Of a stretch of DNA of 64,000 bases, positions 45,952 to 55,000 are shown in pieces. The position numbers were made by a program, and so were the translations under genes. Origin of the DNA: Pseudomonas sp. (GTDB lineage Bacteria; Pseudomonadota; Gammaproteobacteria; Pseudomonadales; Pseudomonadaceae); NCBI GenBank assembly GCA_007713455.1, contig VMRT01000010.1, positions 310,001-374,000 on the forward strand. The letters are read 5' to 3'. The notes under the pieces are model-generated. The model had not been told where the DNA came from. It did not search any database and was given only the letters and a program-made list of their open reading frames with translations. The stretch's first letter is position 1, and every line of letters begins with the position of its first letter.

Positions 45952-45980
45952 GGCACGGCGCTCGCCGTGCCTTTTTTTTT
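45952..45980 (+). terminator. Intrinsic terminator of gltBD
   Basis: GGCACGGCG and CGCCGTGCC form a perfect 9-bp stem around CT, followed by nine T. Confidence 0.93.
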
Positions 45981-46024
45981 CTGCTTTGCGACAATGCACG
46001 GCACTTTTACGCTGGAACCCTGCC

Positions 46025-47089
46025 ATGACCGTCTTGAAGAACGACCGCTTCCTTCGTGCCCTGCTCAAGCAGCCTGTCGACGTCACCCCGGTGTGGATGA
46101 TGCGCCAGGCCGGCCGCTATCTGCCCGAGTACCGGGCCAGCCGCGCCAAGGCCGGTGACTTCATGAGCCTGTGCATGAATCCCGAACTCGCTTGCGAGGT
46201 GACGCTGCAGCCGCTGGATCGCTATCCGCTGGATGCCGCGATCCTCTTCTCCGACATCCTCACCGTGCCGGACGCCATGGGTTTGGGGCTGTACTTCGAG
46301 ACCGGCGAGGGACCGCGCTTCAAGAAGGTGGTGAGCACCGTTGCGGACATCGAGGCGCTGCCGATTCCCGATCCGGAGAAGGACCTGGGCTATGTGATGG
46401 ACGCAGTGCGTACCATTCGCCGTGAACTCAATGGCCGCGTGCCGCTGATCGGGTTCTCCGGCAGCCCCTGGACCCTGGCGACCTACATGGTCGAGGGCGG
46501 CTCGTCGAAGGATTTCCGCAAGTCCAAGGCGATGCTCTACGAGAACCCGCAGGCGATGCACGCCCTGCTGGACAAGCTGGCGCAGTCGGTCACCAGCTAC
46601 CTCAATGGCCAGATCCTCGCAGGTGCCCAGGCGGTGCAGATCTTCGATTCCTGGGGTGGCAGCCTGTCGGCCGCGGCCTATCAGGAGTTCTCCCTGGCCT
46701 ACATGCGCAAGATCGTCGATGGCCTGATTCGCGAACATGACGGCCGCCGCGTGCCGGTCATCATGTTCACCAAGGGCGGCGGCCTCTGGCTGGAATCGAT
46801 GGCCGACTCGGGCGTCGAAGCGCTGGGGCTGGACTGGACCTGCGATATCGGCGAGGCACGCCGCCGCGTCGGCGGCAAGGTCGCACTGCAGGGCAACATG
46901 GACCCGAGCGTGCTCTATGCCAAGCCCGATGCCATCCGCGCGGAGGTGGCGCGCATTCTGGCCAGTTTCGGCCATGGCGAAGGCCACGTGTTCAACCTGG
47001 GCCACGGCATCACGCCGGAAGTCGATCCCGCTCATGCCGGCGCCTTCATCGAGTCGGTCCACGAGCTGTCGGCGCAGTACCACGGCTGA
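46025..47089 (+). CDS. hemE: Uroporphyrinogen decarboxylase
   Basis: HemE removes four carboxyl groups from uroporphyrinogen III to give coproporphyrinogen III. The 354-residue length is standard. The conserved N-terminal [16 protein letters not shown] includes the substrate-binding arginines; [14 protein letters not shown], the [16 protein letters not shown] loop and [13 protein letters not shown] complete the pattern. Translation starts at the ATG at 46025, after the gltBD terminator; a longer frame to 45950 would include the terminator and is rejected. Confidence 0.97.
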   Translation: MTVLKNDRFLRALLKQPVDVTPVWMMRQAGRYLPEYRASRAKAGDFMSLCMNPELACEVTLQPLDRYPLDAAILFSDILTVPDAMGLGLYFETGEGPRFKKVVSTVADIEALPIPDPEKDLGYVMDAVRTIRRELNGRVPLIGFSGSPWTLATYMVEGGSSKDFRKSKAMLYENPQAMHALLDKLAQSVTSYLNGQILAGAQAVQIFDSWGGSLSAAAYQEFSLAYMRKIVDGLIREHDGRRVPVIMFTKGGGLWLESMADSGVEALGLDWTCDIGEARRRVGGKVALQGNMDPSVLYAKPDAIRAEVARILASFGHGEGHVFNLGHGITPEVDPAHAGAFIESVHELSAQYHG

Positions 47090-47107
47090 TTTGCCAGCGG
47101 CTCCAGG

Positions 47108-47135
47108 AAAACGCCCCGCATTTGCGGGGCGTTTT
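47108..47135. terminator. Bidirectional terminator between hemE and the MFS gene
   Basis: AAAACGCCCCGC and GCGGGGCGTTTT form a perfect 12-bp stem around ATTT, 18 bases after the hemE stop and just beyond the MFS stop. Confidence 0.93.
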
Positions 47136-47146
47136 GCTTTACCGGC

Positions 47147-48412
47147 TCAGTGAGCCGCTTGCGGCTCCGGCAGTGGGCGCAGGCGCGCTAGGTGCAGGGC
47201 TACAGCGAGGGCGATCAGCAACAGCGAGGCGATGAACAGACCTACGCCGTCCCAGCCGGCAGCGTGCCAGAAGACCCCGCCCAGCGTGCCGGCGATGCTC
47301 GAGCCCAGGTAGTAGCTGAACAGATAGAGCGACGACGCCTGGCCGCGAGCCTGTTGCGCGCGGCGGCCGATCCAGCTGCTGGCCACCGAATGGGCGCCAA
47401 AGAAACCGAAGGTGAACAGCAGCATGCCCAGCAGTACCAGCGGCAGTCGGTCGAACAGGGTCAGGGCCACGCCTGCCAACATGAGGGCGATTACCAGCCA
47501 GAACACCCGGCGACGGCCGAAGCGATCGGCGAGCGCCCCCACCTGTGCCGAACTGTAGATGCCCGACAGATAGAGCACCGCCAGCAGGCCGATCATGGTC
47601 TGGCTGAGGTGGAACGGCTCGGCAATCAGCCGATAGCCGATGTAGTTGTACAGCGTGACGAAGCTGCCCATCAGCAGGAACCCCTGCAGGAACAGCCACG
47701 GCAGGCCGGCATCGCGAAAATGCAGCGTGTAGCCCTGCAGCAAGCCGCGTAGGCGCAACGGGCGTGGGTGGAAGTGCCGCGACTCCGGCAGGAAGCGCCA
47801 GAGCAACAGCGCCGCCAGTAGCGCCAGACCGCCCATCACTCCGAGCACGCTGTGCCACGACAGGTAGTCCACCAGCACGCCGCTCAGCAAGCGTCCGCTC
47901 ATGCCGCCGATGGCATTGCCGCCGATATACAGCCCCATCGCCAGGCCGAGGTGGTGCGGGTGGATCTCTTCGCTCAAGTAGGTCATGGCCACCGCAGCCA
48001 CCCCGCTGAGCGCCAAGCCGACCAGCGCGCGCATCAGCAGTACGCCTTCCCAGCTGGGTGCGAGTGCGCTGCCGACGGTGAACACGGCGGCAGCGAGCAG
48101 GGAGACGACCAGCACCTGCTTGCGGCCGATGGCATCGGAGATCGGTCCGGTGATCAGCAATCCGACGGCCAGTGTCAGGGTCGAGAGCGAAAGGATCAGA
48201 CTGCTCTGCGCTGCGTTGATACCGAACGCCTGCGACAGCATGGGCATCATCGGCTGCACGCAGTACAGCAGGGCGAAGGTGGCGAAGCCGCCAGCGAACA
48301 GGGCCAGGGCAGTGCGCGCGAAGCGCTGCGTGCCTTTCTCGGTATGGCTGATGGGCGCGCCAGGCGCGGGTATCACTGCTGACGCGCCACTGGCGCCGTG
48401 CGTACTGCTCAC
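47147..48412 (-). CDS. MFS transporter, YnfM-like
   Basis: This 421-residue protein has about 12 membrane helices with the MFS loop motif GPISDAIGRKQVLVVS between helices 2 and 3 and GALADRFGRRRVFW in the second half. The pattern is that of the YnfM/arabinose-exporter-like group; the substrate is unknown. The GTG at 48412 follows an AGAGG site; the frame is open to 48553 without support. The gene is divergent from a LysR regulator, with ~190 bp between them, which suggests local control. The C-terminal ~20 residues are rich in Leu, Pro and Ala. Confidence 0.85.
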   Translation of the reverse strand: MSSTHGASGASAVIPAPGAPISHTEKGTQRFARTALALFAGGFATFALLYCVQPMMPMLSQAFGINAAQSSLILSLSTLTLAVGLLITGPISDAIGRKQVLVVSLLAAAVFTVGSALAPSWEGVLLMRALVGLALSGVAAVAMTYLSEEIHPHHLGLAMGLYIGGNAIGGMSGRLLSGVLVDYLSWHSVLGVMGGLALLAALLLWRFLPESRHFHPRPLRLRGLLQGYTLHFRDAGLPWLFLQGFLLMGSFVTLYNYIGYRLIAEPFHLSQTMIGLLAVLYLSGIYSSAQVGALADRFGRRRVFWLVIALMLAGVALTLFDRLPLVLLGMLLFTFGFFGAHSVASSWIGRRAQQARGQASSLYLFSYYLGSSIAGTLGGVFWHAAGWDGVGLFIASLLLIALAVALHLARLRPLPEPQAAH

Positions 48413-48525
48413 GATGGAGACCTCTGTCCGATTCGCTTTTTCCGGCCAAAAGCAGCCCGCTACGCCTGTGATCGCTTTTCGATCAAGGGGCGCAATTGCT
48501 GTTGTTCGGGGTTTATGGGCGAAAT

Positions 48526-48550
48526 GATAGGAAACTTTGTTTAAGCTATC
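48526..48550. promoter_or_regulatory. Candidate LysR-type operator
   Basis: GATAG and CTATC flank AAAC-TTT-GTTT in one interrupted palindrome of 25 bp, in the divergent lysR/MFS region ~53 bp before the lysR start. LysR regulators commonly bind such sites; binding here is inferred. Confidence 0.45.
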
Positions 48551-48602
48551 CAATATATTATTCGACCCTATTGATATGTTTTACGAATCGTTTGGAGCGC
48601 TC

Positions 48603-49502
48603 GTGGAACTGAGACATCTACGCTATTTCGTGGCGGTGGCCGAAGAGCTGCACTTCGGTCGAGCGGCCGAACTGCTGCGCATCTCTCAGCCGCCGCTTAG
48701 CCAGCAGATCCAGGCTCTGGAACAGGAGCTGGGCGTGCGCCTGTTCGACCGCACCAACCGCCGGGTGTCGCTGACCGACGCGGGGCGGCTGTTTCTCGAC
48801 GAGACCCGGCGCACGCTGGCTCAGGTGGACAAGTCGGTCGATGTGGTGCGGCGTGCCGAGCAGGGTGAGATCGGCGAGTTGCAGGTCGGCTTCACCTCGT
48901 CAGCGCCCTTTACGTCGATTCTGCCGCGGGCGATTCTGGCCTTCCGCCAGGCCTTCCCGGCGGTGCACCTCGCGCTGCAGGAGATGACCAGCAAGCAGGT
49001 GATCGATGCGGTGCAGGACGAGACGCTGCAGGTCGGCATGATCCGTCCCTTTGCCTTGCCGCCGGGCCTGCAGACCGTCGAGCTGTTCAGCGAGCCACTG
49101 GTAGCGCTGATGCATACGGGGCATTCGCTTGCCGAAGCAGGGGAAGAGGGCCTGGCTCTGGCGGAGCTGGCCGACGAGCCCTTCGTGTTCTTTCCGCGCA
49201 GCTACGGCACCGGGCTCTACGATCAGTTGCTCAATCTGGCGCGACAGGCGGGATTCAGCCCGCGCATCGCGCAGGAAGCGAACGAGGCTCTGACAATTAT
49301 CGGACTGGTGGCGGCGGGACTGGGGGTGTCGGTGCTGCCAGCATCGTTTCGCCGTATCCGTATCGACGGAGTACGCTTTCGCACCCTGTCGGATCAGGAT
49401 GCCACCACAGCCGTGTGGCTGGTCAAGCGCCGCCAGGAGCAGTCGCCCCTGGCGCAGGCCTTCATGGATCTGGTGACGCGTGAGGCGCTTTCGGGCAGTT
49501 GA
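48603..49502 (+). CDS. LysR family transcriptional regulator
   Basis: The 299-residue protein has the N-terminal winged helix (ELRHLRYFVAVAEELHFGRAAELLRISQPPLSQQIQALE, shown here in part as its diagnostic residues LRHLRYFVAVAEE and ISQPPLSQQIQ) and a periplasmic-binding-protein-like effector domain from about residue 90. A GTG start at 48603 is preceded by TGGAGCG and gives the usual N-terminus. The likely target is the divergent MFS gene. The inducer is unknown. Confidence 0.88.
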   Translation: MELRHLRYFVAVAEELHFGRAAELLRISQPPLSQQIQALEQELGVRLFDRTNRRVSLTDAGRLFLDETRRTLAQVDKSVDVVRRAEQGEIGELQVGFTSSAPFTSILPRAILAFRQAFPAVHLALQEMTSKQVIDAVQDETLQVGMIRPFALPPGLQTVELFSEPLVALMHTGHSLAEAGEEGLALAELADEPFVFFPRSYGTGLYDQLLNLARQAGFSPRIAQEANEALTIIGLVAAGLGVSVLPASFRRIRIDGVRFRTLSDQDATTAVWLVKRRQEQSPLAQAFMDLVTREALSGS

Positions 49503-49564
49503 AACACCCCTCAAGCGGCTCGCGCGAAGCCGGTTGCGGGCCTGGGCCGTTGCCGGCCGAGCGA

Positions 49565-49990
49565 TCAGTTGAAGTCGTACTTTGCTTCGATCTTGCGCTT
49601 TTGCAGGGTGTAGTGGGTCAGATCGATCTGGTTCTGCGCCAATTGATCTTCCAGCGCGTCCATCTCGCTGTTTTCCAGCTTGCTGACGTGCTGCTTGGTC
49701 GCGTGATAGTTGATCGTTTCCGCTGCGCTGTGCCCGCTTACCGGGTCCCACAGGATGGACAGCGGCCAGAACAGCAAGTTGACCACGCCGAACCCGTACT
49801 CCCGACCGTAGAACGAGCCACCGCCGGGTAGTAGGCCGAGTGCCGTCCCGAGGGCGGGGCTTTTCTCTTCGACCGCCAGCCCGGCGGCTTCATAGTGGCG
49901 AAGTTCGGATTTCTGATATGAATTCAGGCCGCTCGCGCAGCCGGTAGATGCGAGAATCGCACCGGCGAGAATGATAGGGGTTAGTTTCAC
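49565..49990 (-). CDS. Predicted small lipoprotein of unknown function
   Basis: This 141-residue product has a lipoprotein signal sequence with lipobox ASTGC and lipidated Cys18. The mature part contains a hydrophobic segment (YGFGVVNLLFWPLSILWDPVSG, residues about 65-86) and a C-terminal charged helix (SKLENSEMDALEDQLAQNQIDL). I do not recognise a characterised family. It stands alone between the LysR gene and DUF3015; the 280 bp to its right hold no gene that I can support. Confidence 0.75.
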   Translation of the reverse strand: MKLTPIILAGAILASTGCASGLNSYQKSELRHYEAAGLAVEEKSPALGTALGLLPGGGSFYGREYGFGVVNLLFWPLSILWDPVSGHSAAETINYHATKQHVSKLENSEMDALEDQLAQNQIDLTHYTLQKRKIEAKYDFN

Positions 49991-50270
49991 GACAGCTCCT
50001 TGTAATTGCGGACATGCGCGCTCCTTGACGCGCGGTCGCGGAAACTATCATGAAAGATGGCGATATGACATGTCGCTGCACAGTTAATGCTGACGCGTTG
50101 GTATCTAGCTGGGGCTGTATGGCTATGTGGTAGGCGGAAAGGTCTCGGCGGCTTTAGCTTGAACTGTTCAGCGGTGCGGGCCTTTTTAGCTTGACACTGT
50201 CCACTGCCCTGCCAAAGCTACAGCGCAGCCGGCGAGGGCGCCGGTTTTCTACCATGCAAAGAGAACGATT

Positions 50271-50759
50271 ATGAAACGGATTCTGCTAGCGTCCCTGCTC
50301 CTTACTGCTTCCGCCAGTTCCTTCGCCACCGCTCCGGGTGGTCCGGGTTGCGGCTGGGGCAATATGTTGTTCGAAGGCCAGCGCGGTTTGCCTTCCCACC
50401 TAGTGGCCTCAATCACCAATGGCACCTCCGGTAACGCCACTTTCGGCATGACCTCTGGTACCAATGGTTGCTCCACCGATGGGGCGCTGCAGTACAACGG
50501 CAAATCGATGCTGGTGCTTGGCAGCATCATGACCGAACTGTCCGAAGACATGGCCATGGGCGAAGGCGAGGCGCTGACGACCTATGCCGTCGTGCTGGGC
50601 ATCAAGCCTGAGGATCGCGCACATTTCGCCAGCGTCACCCAGGCGCATTTCGACGAAATCTTCAGCTCCGCCGATGTGACCGCCGAGCAGGTCCATGCTG
50701 CTACCCTGGCGGTGCTCAAAGCGGATGCTCGTCTGGCTCAGTACGTCGAGCAGGCCTGA
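50271..50759 (+). CDS. DUF3015 family exported protein
   Basis: This 162-residue protein has a signal peptide (MKRILLASLLLTASASSFA) and the family pattern PGGPGCGWGNMLFEGQRGLPSH near the mature N-terminus, with SNGTSGNATFGMTSGTNGC-like repeats after it. DUF3015 proteins are periplasmic and of unknown function. The ATG at 50271 has AAGAGA upstream. A terminator hairpin follows 19 bases after the stop, and the DUF4105 gene begins just beyond it, so the pair is probably separate transcripts or partly read through. Confidence 0.85.
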   Translation: MKRILLASLLLTASASSFATAPGGPGCGWGNMLFEGQRGLPSHLVASITNGTSGNATFGMTSGTNGCSTDGALQYNGKSMLVLGSIMTELSEDMAMGEGEALTTYAVVLGIKPEDRAHFASVTQAHFDEIFSSADVTAEQVHAATLAVLKADARLAQYVEQA

Positions 50760-50778
50760 GTTTCACGCGCCTACCATC

Positions 50779-50802
50779 GTGCCCGCTCCGGCGGGCACTT
50801 TC
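50779..50802 (+). terminator. Hairpin between the DUF3015 and DUF4105 genes
   Basis: GTGCCCGC and GCGGGCAC form a perfect 8-bp stem around TCCG, followed by TTTCAT. Confidence 0.75.
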
Positions 50803-50826
50803 ATATCCGTTTGCCGTTGGCCGAAT

Positions 50827-52677
50827 ATGCTTCGACCCCTGCTATTGCTGGCGCTATATAGCCTAAGCGCCGTCGTGCTGGCTTCTCCACCCCCTGTTTC
50901 TGCCTTGCATCGGCTTGCCGACGAGACCTACTGGCATTCGCTTGGTCATTACGAGCGCGGCAAGCTTGGCGGCTGGCGAAACTATGTCGATGATGACGAC
51001 TTCTTCCTGGCCGAGGGCGGCGAACAAGATCCCGCTGCTGAGCTCGCGGCGACGCTTGCCGCCCTTTATGCTCCCGCGGATCAGGGTGACCGGCATGCTC
51101 AATGCGTTTATCCCGCGCGCACCCGTTGGTTACGCGAGCAGTTGAGCCTGACCGATCTGCCAGCGGTCGAGTGCTCCGAATTCACAACCTGGTACGCCGA
51201 AGTCGCGCCGCACAGCGCCGTGCTGGTCTTCCCGGCGGCCTATCTCAATAGCCCATCATCAATGTTCGGTCATACGCTGCTGCGCATCGATCAGGCCGAC
51301 ATCGATACTCAGGGCAGCCCGCTGCTGAGTTCCGCGCTCAATTTCGGGGCCTTTATCGAAGGGTTGGATAACAGCATCCTCTATGCCTGGAAGGGCCTGA
51401 TGGGAGGCTATCCCGGATTGTTTTCGCTGTTGCCGTATCGCGAGAAGATCGGCGAATACAGCCGCCTGGAGAATCGTGATCTGTGGGAATACCGGCTGAA
51501 TCTGACGCCGGATGAGACGGGGCGGATGCTTGAGCATGTCTGGGAACTCAAGCAGATACGCTTCGATTACTTCTTCTTTGACGAGAATTGCTCGTACCGC
51601 CTGCTTGAATTGCTGGAAATCGCCCGGCCCGGGCTTAGGCTGACTGCGCAGTTTCCGTTGACTGCAATACCGGCCGACACCGTACGTGCCGTGATCGATG
51701 CAGGGCTTGTCGAGAGTATCGATTACCGCCCTTCGCGTGAGCGAGAATTGCTGGCTCGCACCGAGCCACTCGAAACCGAGGAACTGAACTGGGCTCGCCA
51801 GCTGGCCGACGATCCACAGGTGCTTGAGCAGAGCGACTATCTCGAACTGCCGGCAGATCGCCGCGCCTTGATTCAGGACAGCGCTTACCGCCTGGTTCGC
51901 TATCGCGTCACTGGAGAGGAGCGCGATGCGGCCAACGCCGCTCAAAGCTATCGTCTGTTGCAGGCAATCAATCGGAACCCGCCGCCTCGCCTGGAGGTCG
52001 AGCGACCGGTTCTGCCTGAATATGGCCATGAGTCACGTACGTTGCAGTTCGGCCTCGGCAGCCGCGGCGATCAAACCTTCGCTGAGTATGGGCTGCGCAT
52101 GGCCTATCACGACCTGCTAGACAACCTTGAAGGCTTTCCGATGGGCGCGCAGATTGAAATCGCCCAGCTGCGGATGCGCCAGTACGAAGGCAACCGTTGG
52201 AAGCTACAACGGCTGGACCTGGCCGGAATTCGCTCGTTGACGCCGGTTACGCCGCTGCTGAGACCCTGGTCCTGGCAGCTCGCTGCGGGGCTGGAACGCG
52301 TGCCGGAGGGCGATCAGGATCGTCTGGTGGGGCATTTCAACGGCGGCGGTGGCTTCACGTGGCAGCTTGGAGGCGGTCTGCTCGGCTTTGCTTTGGCTAC
52401 AGCCCGGCTTGAGCACAACCACGATTTTGGCGCGGCCATCAGTCCGGCCGCGGGTTTCGATAGCGGCCTGCTCTGGCGAAATGGAGCGGGAAATCTGCTC
52501 CTTGAAGCGCGCGGCGACTATTTCCACAACGGCGAAGTGCGCCGACGCATCAGCTTCGCTCAGCAGTTCGAACTGCATGACGATATCGGCCTGCGTCTGG
52601 GCCTGGTGCGTAGCTTCAGCCATCGCGCCGAGGCGGAAACCGAAGTCCAGTTACAACTGCGCTGGTACTACTACTGA
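50827..52677 (+). CDS. DUF4105 (Lnb N-terminal) exported protein
   Basis: This 616-residue protein has a signal peptide (MLRPLLLLALYSLSAVVLA) and a DUF4105 domain, the catalytic-like domain named after lacto-N-biosidase N-termini. Landmarks are NSPSSMFGHTLLRIDQ near residue 140 and FDYFFFDENCSYRLLELLE near residue 250, a Cys-containing hydrolase-like motif. The C-terminal third is beta-rich with alternating residues ending in WYYY, as in outer-membrane beta-barrels. It is likely an outer-membrane protein of unknown enzymology. The ATG at 50827 is preferred over the open frame to 50695, which overlaps DUF3015. Confidence 0.85.
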   Translation: MLRPLLLLALYSLSAVVLASPPPVSALHRLADETYWHSLGHYERGKLGGWRNYVDDDDFFLAEGGEQDPAAELAATLAALYAPADQGDRHAQCVYPARTRWLREQLSLTDLPAVECSEFTTWYAEVAPHSAVLVFPAAYLNSPSSMFGHTLLRIDQADIDTQGSPLLSSALNFGAFIEGLDNSILYAWKGLMGGYPGLFSLLPYREKIGEYSRLENRDLWEYRLNLTPDETGRMLEHVWELKQIRFDYFFFDENCSYRLLELLEIARPGLRLTAQFPLTAIPADTVRAVIDAGLVESIDYRPSRERELLARTEPLETEELNWARQLADDPQVLEQSDYLELPADRRALIQDSAYRLVRYRVTGEERDAANAAQSYRLLQAINRNPPPRLEVERPVLPEYGHESRTLQFGLGSRGDQTFAEYGLRMAYHDLLDNLEGFPMGAQIEIAQLRMRQYEGNRWKLQRLDLAGIRSLTPVTPLLRPWSWQLAAGLERVPEGDQDRLVGHFNGGGGFTWQLGGGLLGFALATARLEHNHDFGAAISPAAGFDSGLLWRNGAGNLLLEARGDYFHNGEVRRRISFAQQFELHDDIGLRLGLVRSFSHRAEAETEVQLQLRWYYY

Positions 52678-52711
52678 CGAGCCCTGCGTGCTTGCTGGGC
52701 GAGCTATCGGG

Positions 52712-53002
52712 TCAGGGCTGTTTGTAATGGGCAGGGGTTTCGCCTCTCTCCTGCTTGGGCACACGGGTAACGCGGATGTCGGTGATGCCCATGACTTCGG
52801 CCTGCTCAAGTAGCTGTGCTTCGTCGGCACCCGCTTTTGGCATCACCAGGCTGTTCTCGGCGTCGCCATTGTGTAGCTCGATGAGATGGCGAGCCGCTTC
52901 GCCCTGAGATAGGCTGTCGGCATCGGCGTCATAGGTCTCGGCGCGTGGATCGTTCTGGTAGATGTAGTTGATTTCGAAGGTATGCGAAGGCTTGTCGAAC
53001 AT
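52712..53002 (-). CDS. Hypothetical 96-residue protein
   Basis: The ATG at 53002 follows CAGGAG, giving MFDKPSHTFEINYIYQND as the start. The product is acidic (several Asp/Glu runs, for example DADADSLSQGE) with no signal peptide, membrane segment or recognised domain. It is encoded after and convergent with the DUF4105 gene, with 34 bp between stops. Its ribosome site and codon use support a real gene; no function is proposed. Confidence 0.7.
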   Translation of the reverse strand: MFDKPSHTFEINYIYQNDPRAETYDADADSLSQGEAARHLIELHNGDAENSLVMPKAGADEAQLLEQAEVMGITDIRVTRVPKQERGETPAHYKQP

Positions 53003-53112
53003 AAGGCGCTCCTGTTGAGTCACTGATGTTCAGTGGACTCGACGGCGCCGACAATCGTTCCAGTACACGCGCTGCATGCACGTTTCAGACGGAACTTCCT
53101 CCTTGCGGTGGC

Positions 53113-53550
53113 TTACTTCACGCCCTGCTGCCCCAACCATGCCAGCAGCTGCGGCAACGGCATGGCGCCGCTCTGTCTGGCGACTTCACGGCCATTGCGG
53201 AACAGGATCAGGCTGGGAATCGAGCGGATGCCAAGTTGCGTCGACAGCTGTGCATTGGCCTCGCTGTCGAGCTTGGCCAGGCGGCAGCGGCCCTGGAGCT
53301 GACTGGCAGCCTGCGCAAAGGTCGGGGCGAAACTGCGGCAGGGCCCGCACCAGCTGGCCCAGACATCTATCAGTAGCGGCAGGTCGCCCTTGATGTGGTT
53401 GGCGAACTGGCTCTGTTGCAGGTCGAACGGAGCGTTTGGCAACGCCTCGGCCTTGCACCGACCGCAGCGCGGTGCGTCGTGCAGCCGGTCCGCGGGGATA
53501 CGATTGAGGCTGGCGCAGTGCGCGCAGGGGACGATCAGTGATTCGGTCAT
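53113..53550 (-). CDS. trxC: Thioredoxin 2
   Basis: TrxC is a stress-linked cytoplasmic thioredoxin with an N-terminal zinc finger. The 145-residue protein has zinc ligands C9, C12, C29 and C32 (CAHC, CGRC) and the active site WCGPC with C68 and C71. The SIPSLILFRNG stretch holds the cis-proline. It lies downstream of metY on the same strand with ~80 bp between. In E. coli the gene is OxyR-regulated; no OxyR site could be assigned here. Confidence 0.95.
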   Translation of the reverse strand: MTESLIVPCAHCASLNRIPADRLHDAPRCGRCKAEALPNAPFDLQQSQFANHIKGDLPLLIDVWASWCGPCRSFAPTFAQAASQLQGRCRLAKLDSEANAQLSTQLGIRSIPSLILFRNGREVARQSGAMPLPQLLAWLGQQGVK

Positions 53551-53629
53551 GACGAGGCTCCACGGCGGTATGCCATTAATGTGGAGCCTCGCCGCGGGAT
53601 ATCAAGCCGCAGTGTGCTGCATTGCGGCC

Positions 53630-54907
53630 TTAGCCCTTCGAGGCGCTCAGTGCCTGCGCCAGATCGGCGAGGATGTCGTCGATGTGCTCGATACCGATGG
53701 ACAGCCGGATCAGATCCTGAGATACGCCGGCGCGGGCCAGTTCCTCGGCATTCAGCTGGCGGTGCGTGGTGCTGGCTGGATGGCAGGCCAGGGACTTGGC
53801 GTCGCCGATGTTCACCAGCCGCACCACCAGCTTGAGCGCGTCGATAAAGCGCGCGCCGGCCTCCATGCCGCCCTCGATACCGAAGCAGAGGATCGACGCC
53901 GGCATGCCTCCCATATAACGGCGAGCCAGTTCGTGCTCGGGGTGATCCGGTAGCCCGGCGTATTTGACCCAGGCCACTTGCGGATGCGCCTGCAGGAACT
54001 CGGCGACCTTCAGTGCATTCTCGCAATGGCGTTCCATGCGCAGCGCCAGGGTTTCCAGCCCCTGCAGGATCAGGAACGAATTGAATGGCGAAATAGCCGC
54101 GCCCATGTTACGCAGCGGCACTACGCGGCAGCGACCGATGAAGGCGGCGGGGCCAAACGCTTCGGTGTAGGTCACGCCGTGGTAGGACACATCGGGCGTG
54201 TTCAGCAGCGCGAAGCGCTCCTTGTGCTGCGCCCAGGGAAACTTGCCGGAGTCGACCACGATGCCGCCGATGCTGGTGCCGTGGCCGCCCATGTACTTGG
54301 TCAGCGAGTGCACGACGATGTCCGCGCCATGCTCGAAGGGGCGGCAGAGCATCGGCGTGGCGACGGTGTTGTCGACGATCAGCGGCACGCCGTGGCGGTG
54401 TGCGGCTTCGGCCAGGGCGGCTAGGTCGATGATGTTGCCCGCCGGGTTGCCGATGGATTCGCAGAACACCGCCTTGGTGCGTTCGTCTATCAGCGCTTCC
54501 AGGGCGGCTATGTCATCGTGGGCGGCGAAGCGTACTTCGATGCCCTGGCGCGGCAGGGTATGGGCGAACAGGTTGTAGGTACCGCCGTAGAGCTTGGCGA
54601 CCGAGACGATGTTGTCGCCGACTTCGGCGATGGTCTGGATGGCGTAGGTGATTGCCGCCATTCCTGAGGCAACGGCCAGTGCCGCCACCCCGCCTTCCAG
54701 TGCCGCGACGCGCTGCTCGAGCACGTCGGTGGTGGGATTCATGATGCGTGTATAGATGTTGCCCGGCACCTTCAGATCGAACAGGTCGGCGCCGTGCTGG
54801 GTGTCGTCGAAGGCATAGGATGTGGTCTGGTAGATCGGTACCGCCACCGCCCGGGTGGTCGGGTCCGGGCTGTAGCCTGCATGGATGGCGAGGGTTTCCA
54901 GTTTCAT
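53630..54907 (-). CDS. metY: O-acetylhomoserine sulfhydrylase
   Basis: MetY uses pyridoxal phosphate to join sulfide to O-acetylhomoserine, making homocysteine for methionine synthesis. The 425-residue length and the N-terminus ETLAIHAGYSPDPTTRAVAVP fit the family. PLP lysine K204 lies in VVHSLTKYMGGHG, and YTRIMNPTTDVLEQRVAALEGG is the conserved N-terminal loop. The ATG at 54907 follows AAGGAGCG. It could equally act on O-succinylhomoserine or cysteine; the MetY name is preferred because of the long N-terminal loop. Confidence 0.92.
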   Translation of the reverse strand: MKLETLAIHAGYSPDPTTRAVAVPIYQTTSYAFDDTQHGADLFDLKVPGNIYTRIMNPTTDVLEQRVAALEGGVAALAVASGMAAITYAIQTIAEVGDNIVSVAKLYGGTYNLFAHTLPRQGIEVRFAAHDDIAALEALIDERTKAVFCESIGNPAGNIIDLAALAEAAHRHGVPLIVDNTVATPMLCRPFEHGADIVVHSLTKYMGGHGTSIGGIVVDSGKFPWAQHKERFALLNTPDVSYHGVTYTEAFGPAAFIGRCRVVPLRNMGAAISPFNSFLILQGLETLALRMERHCENALKVAEFLQAHPQVAWVKYAGLPDHPEHELARRYMGGMPASILCFGIEGGMEAGARFIDALKLVVRLVNIGDAKSLACHPASTTHRQLNAEELARAGVSQDLIRLSIGIEHIDDILADLAQALSASKG

Positions 54908-55000
54908 GGCGCGCTCCTTGTTCTTGTTCGTCGGGGGCAAAGGCCCGAGAGCATGAAACTGAACGCCTGGACGGTCAATGATCCAGGGCAAGCCTTATCG

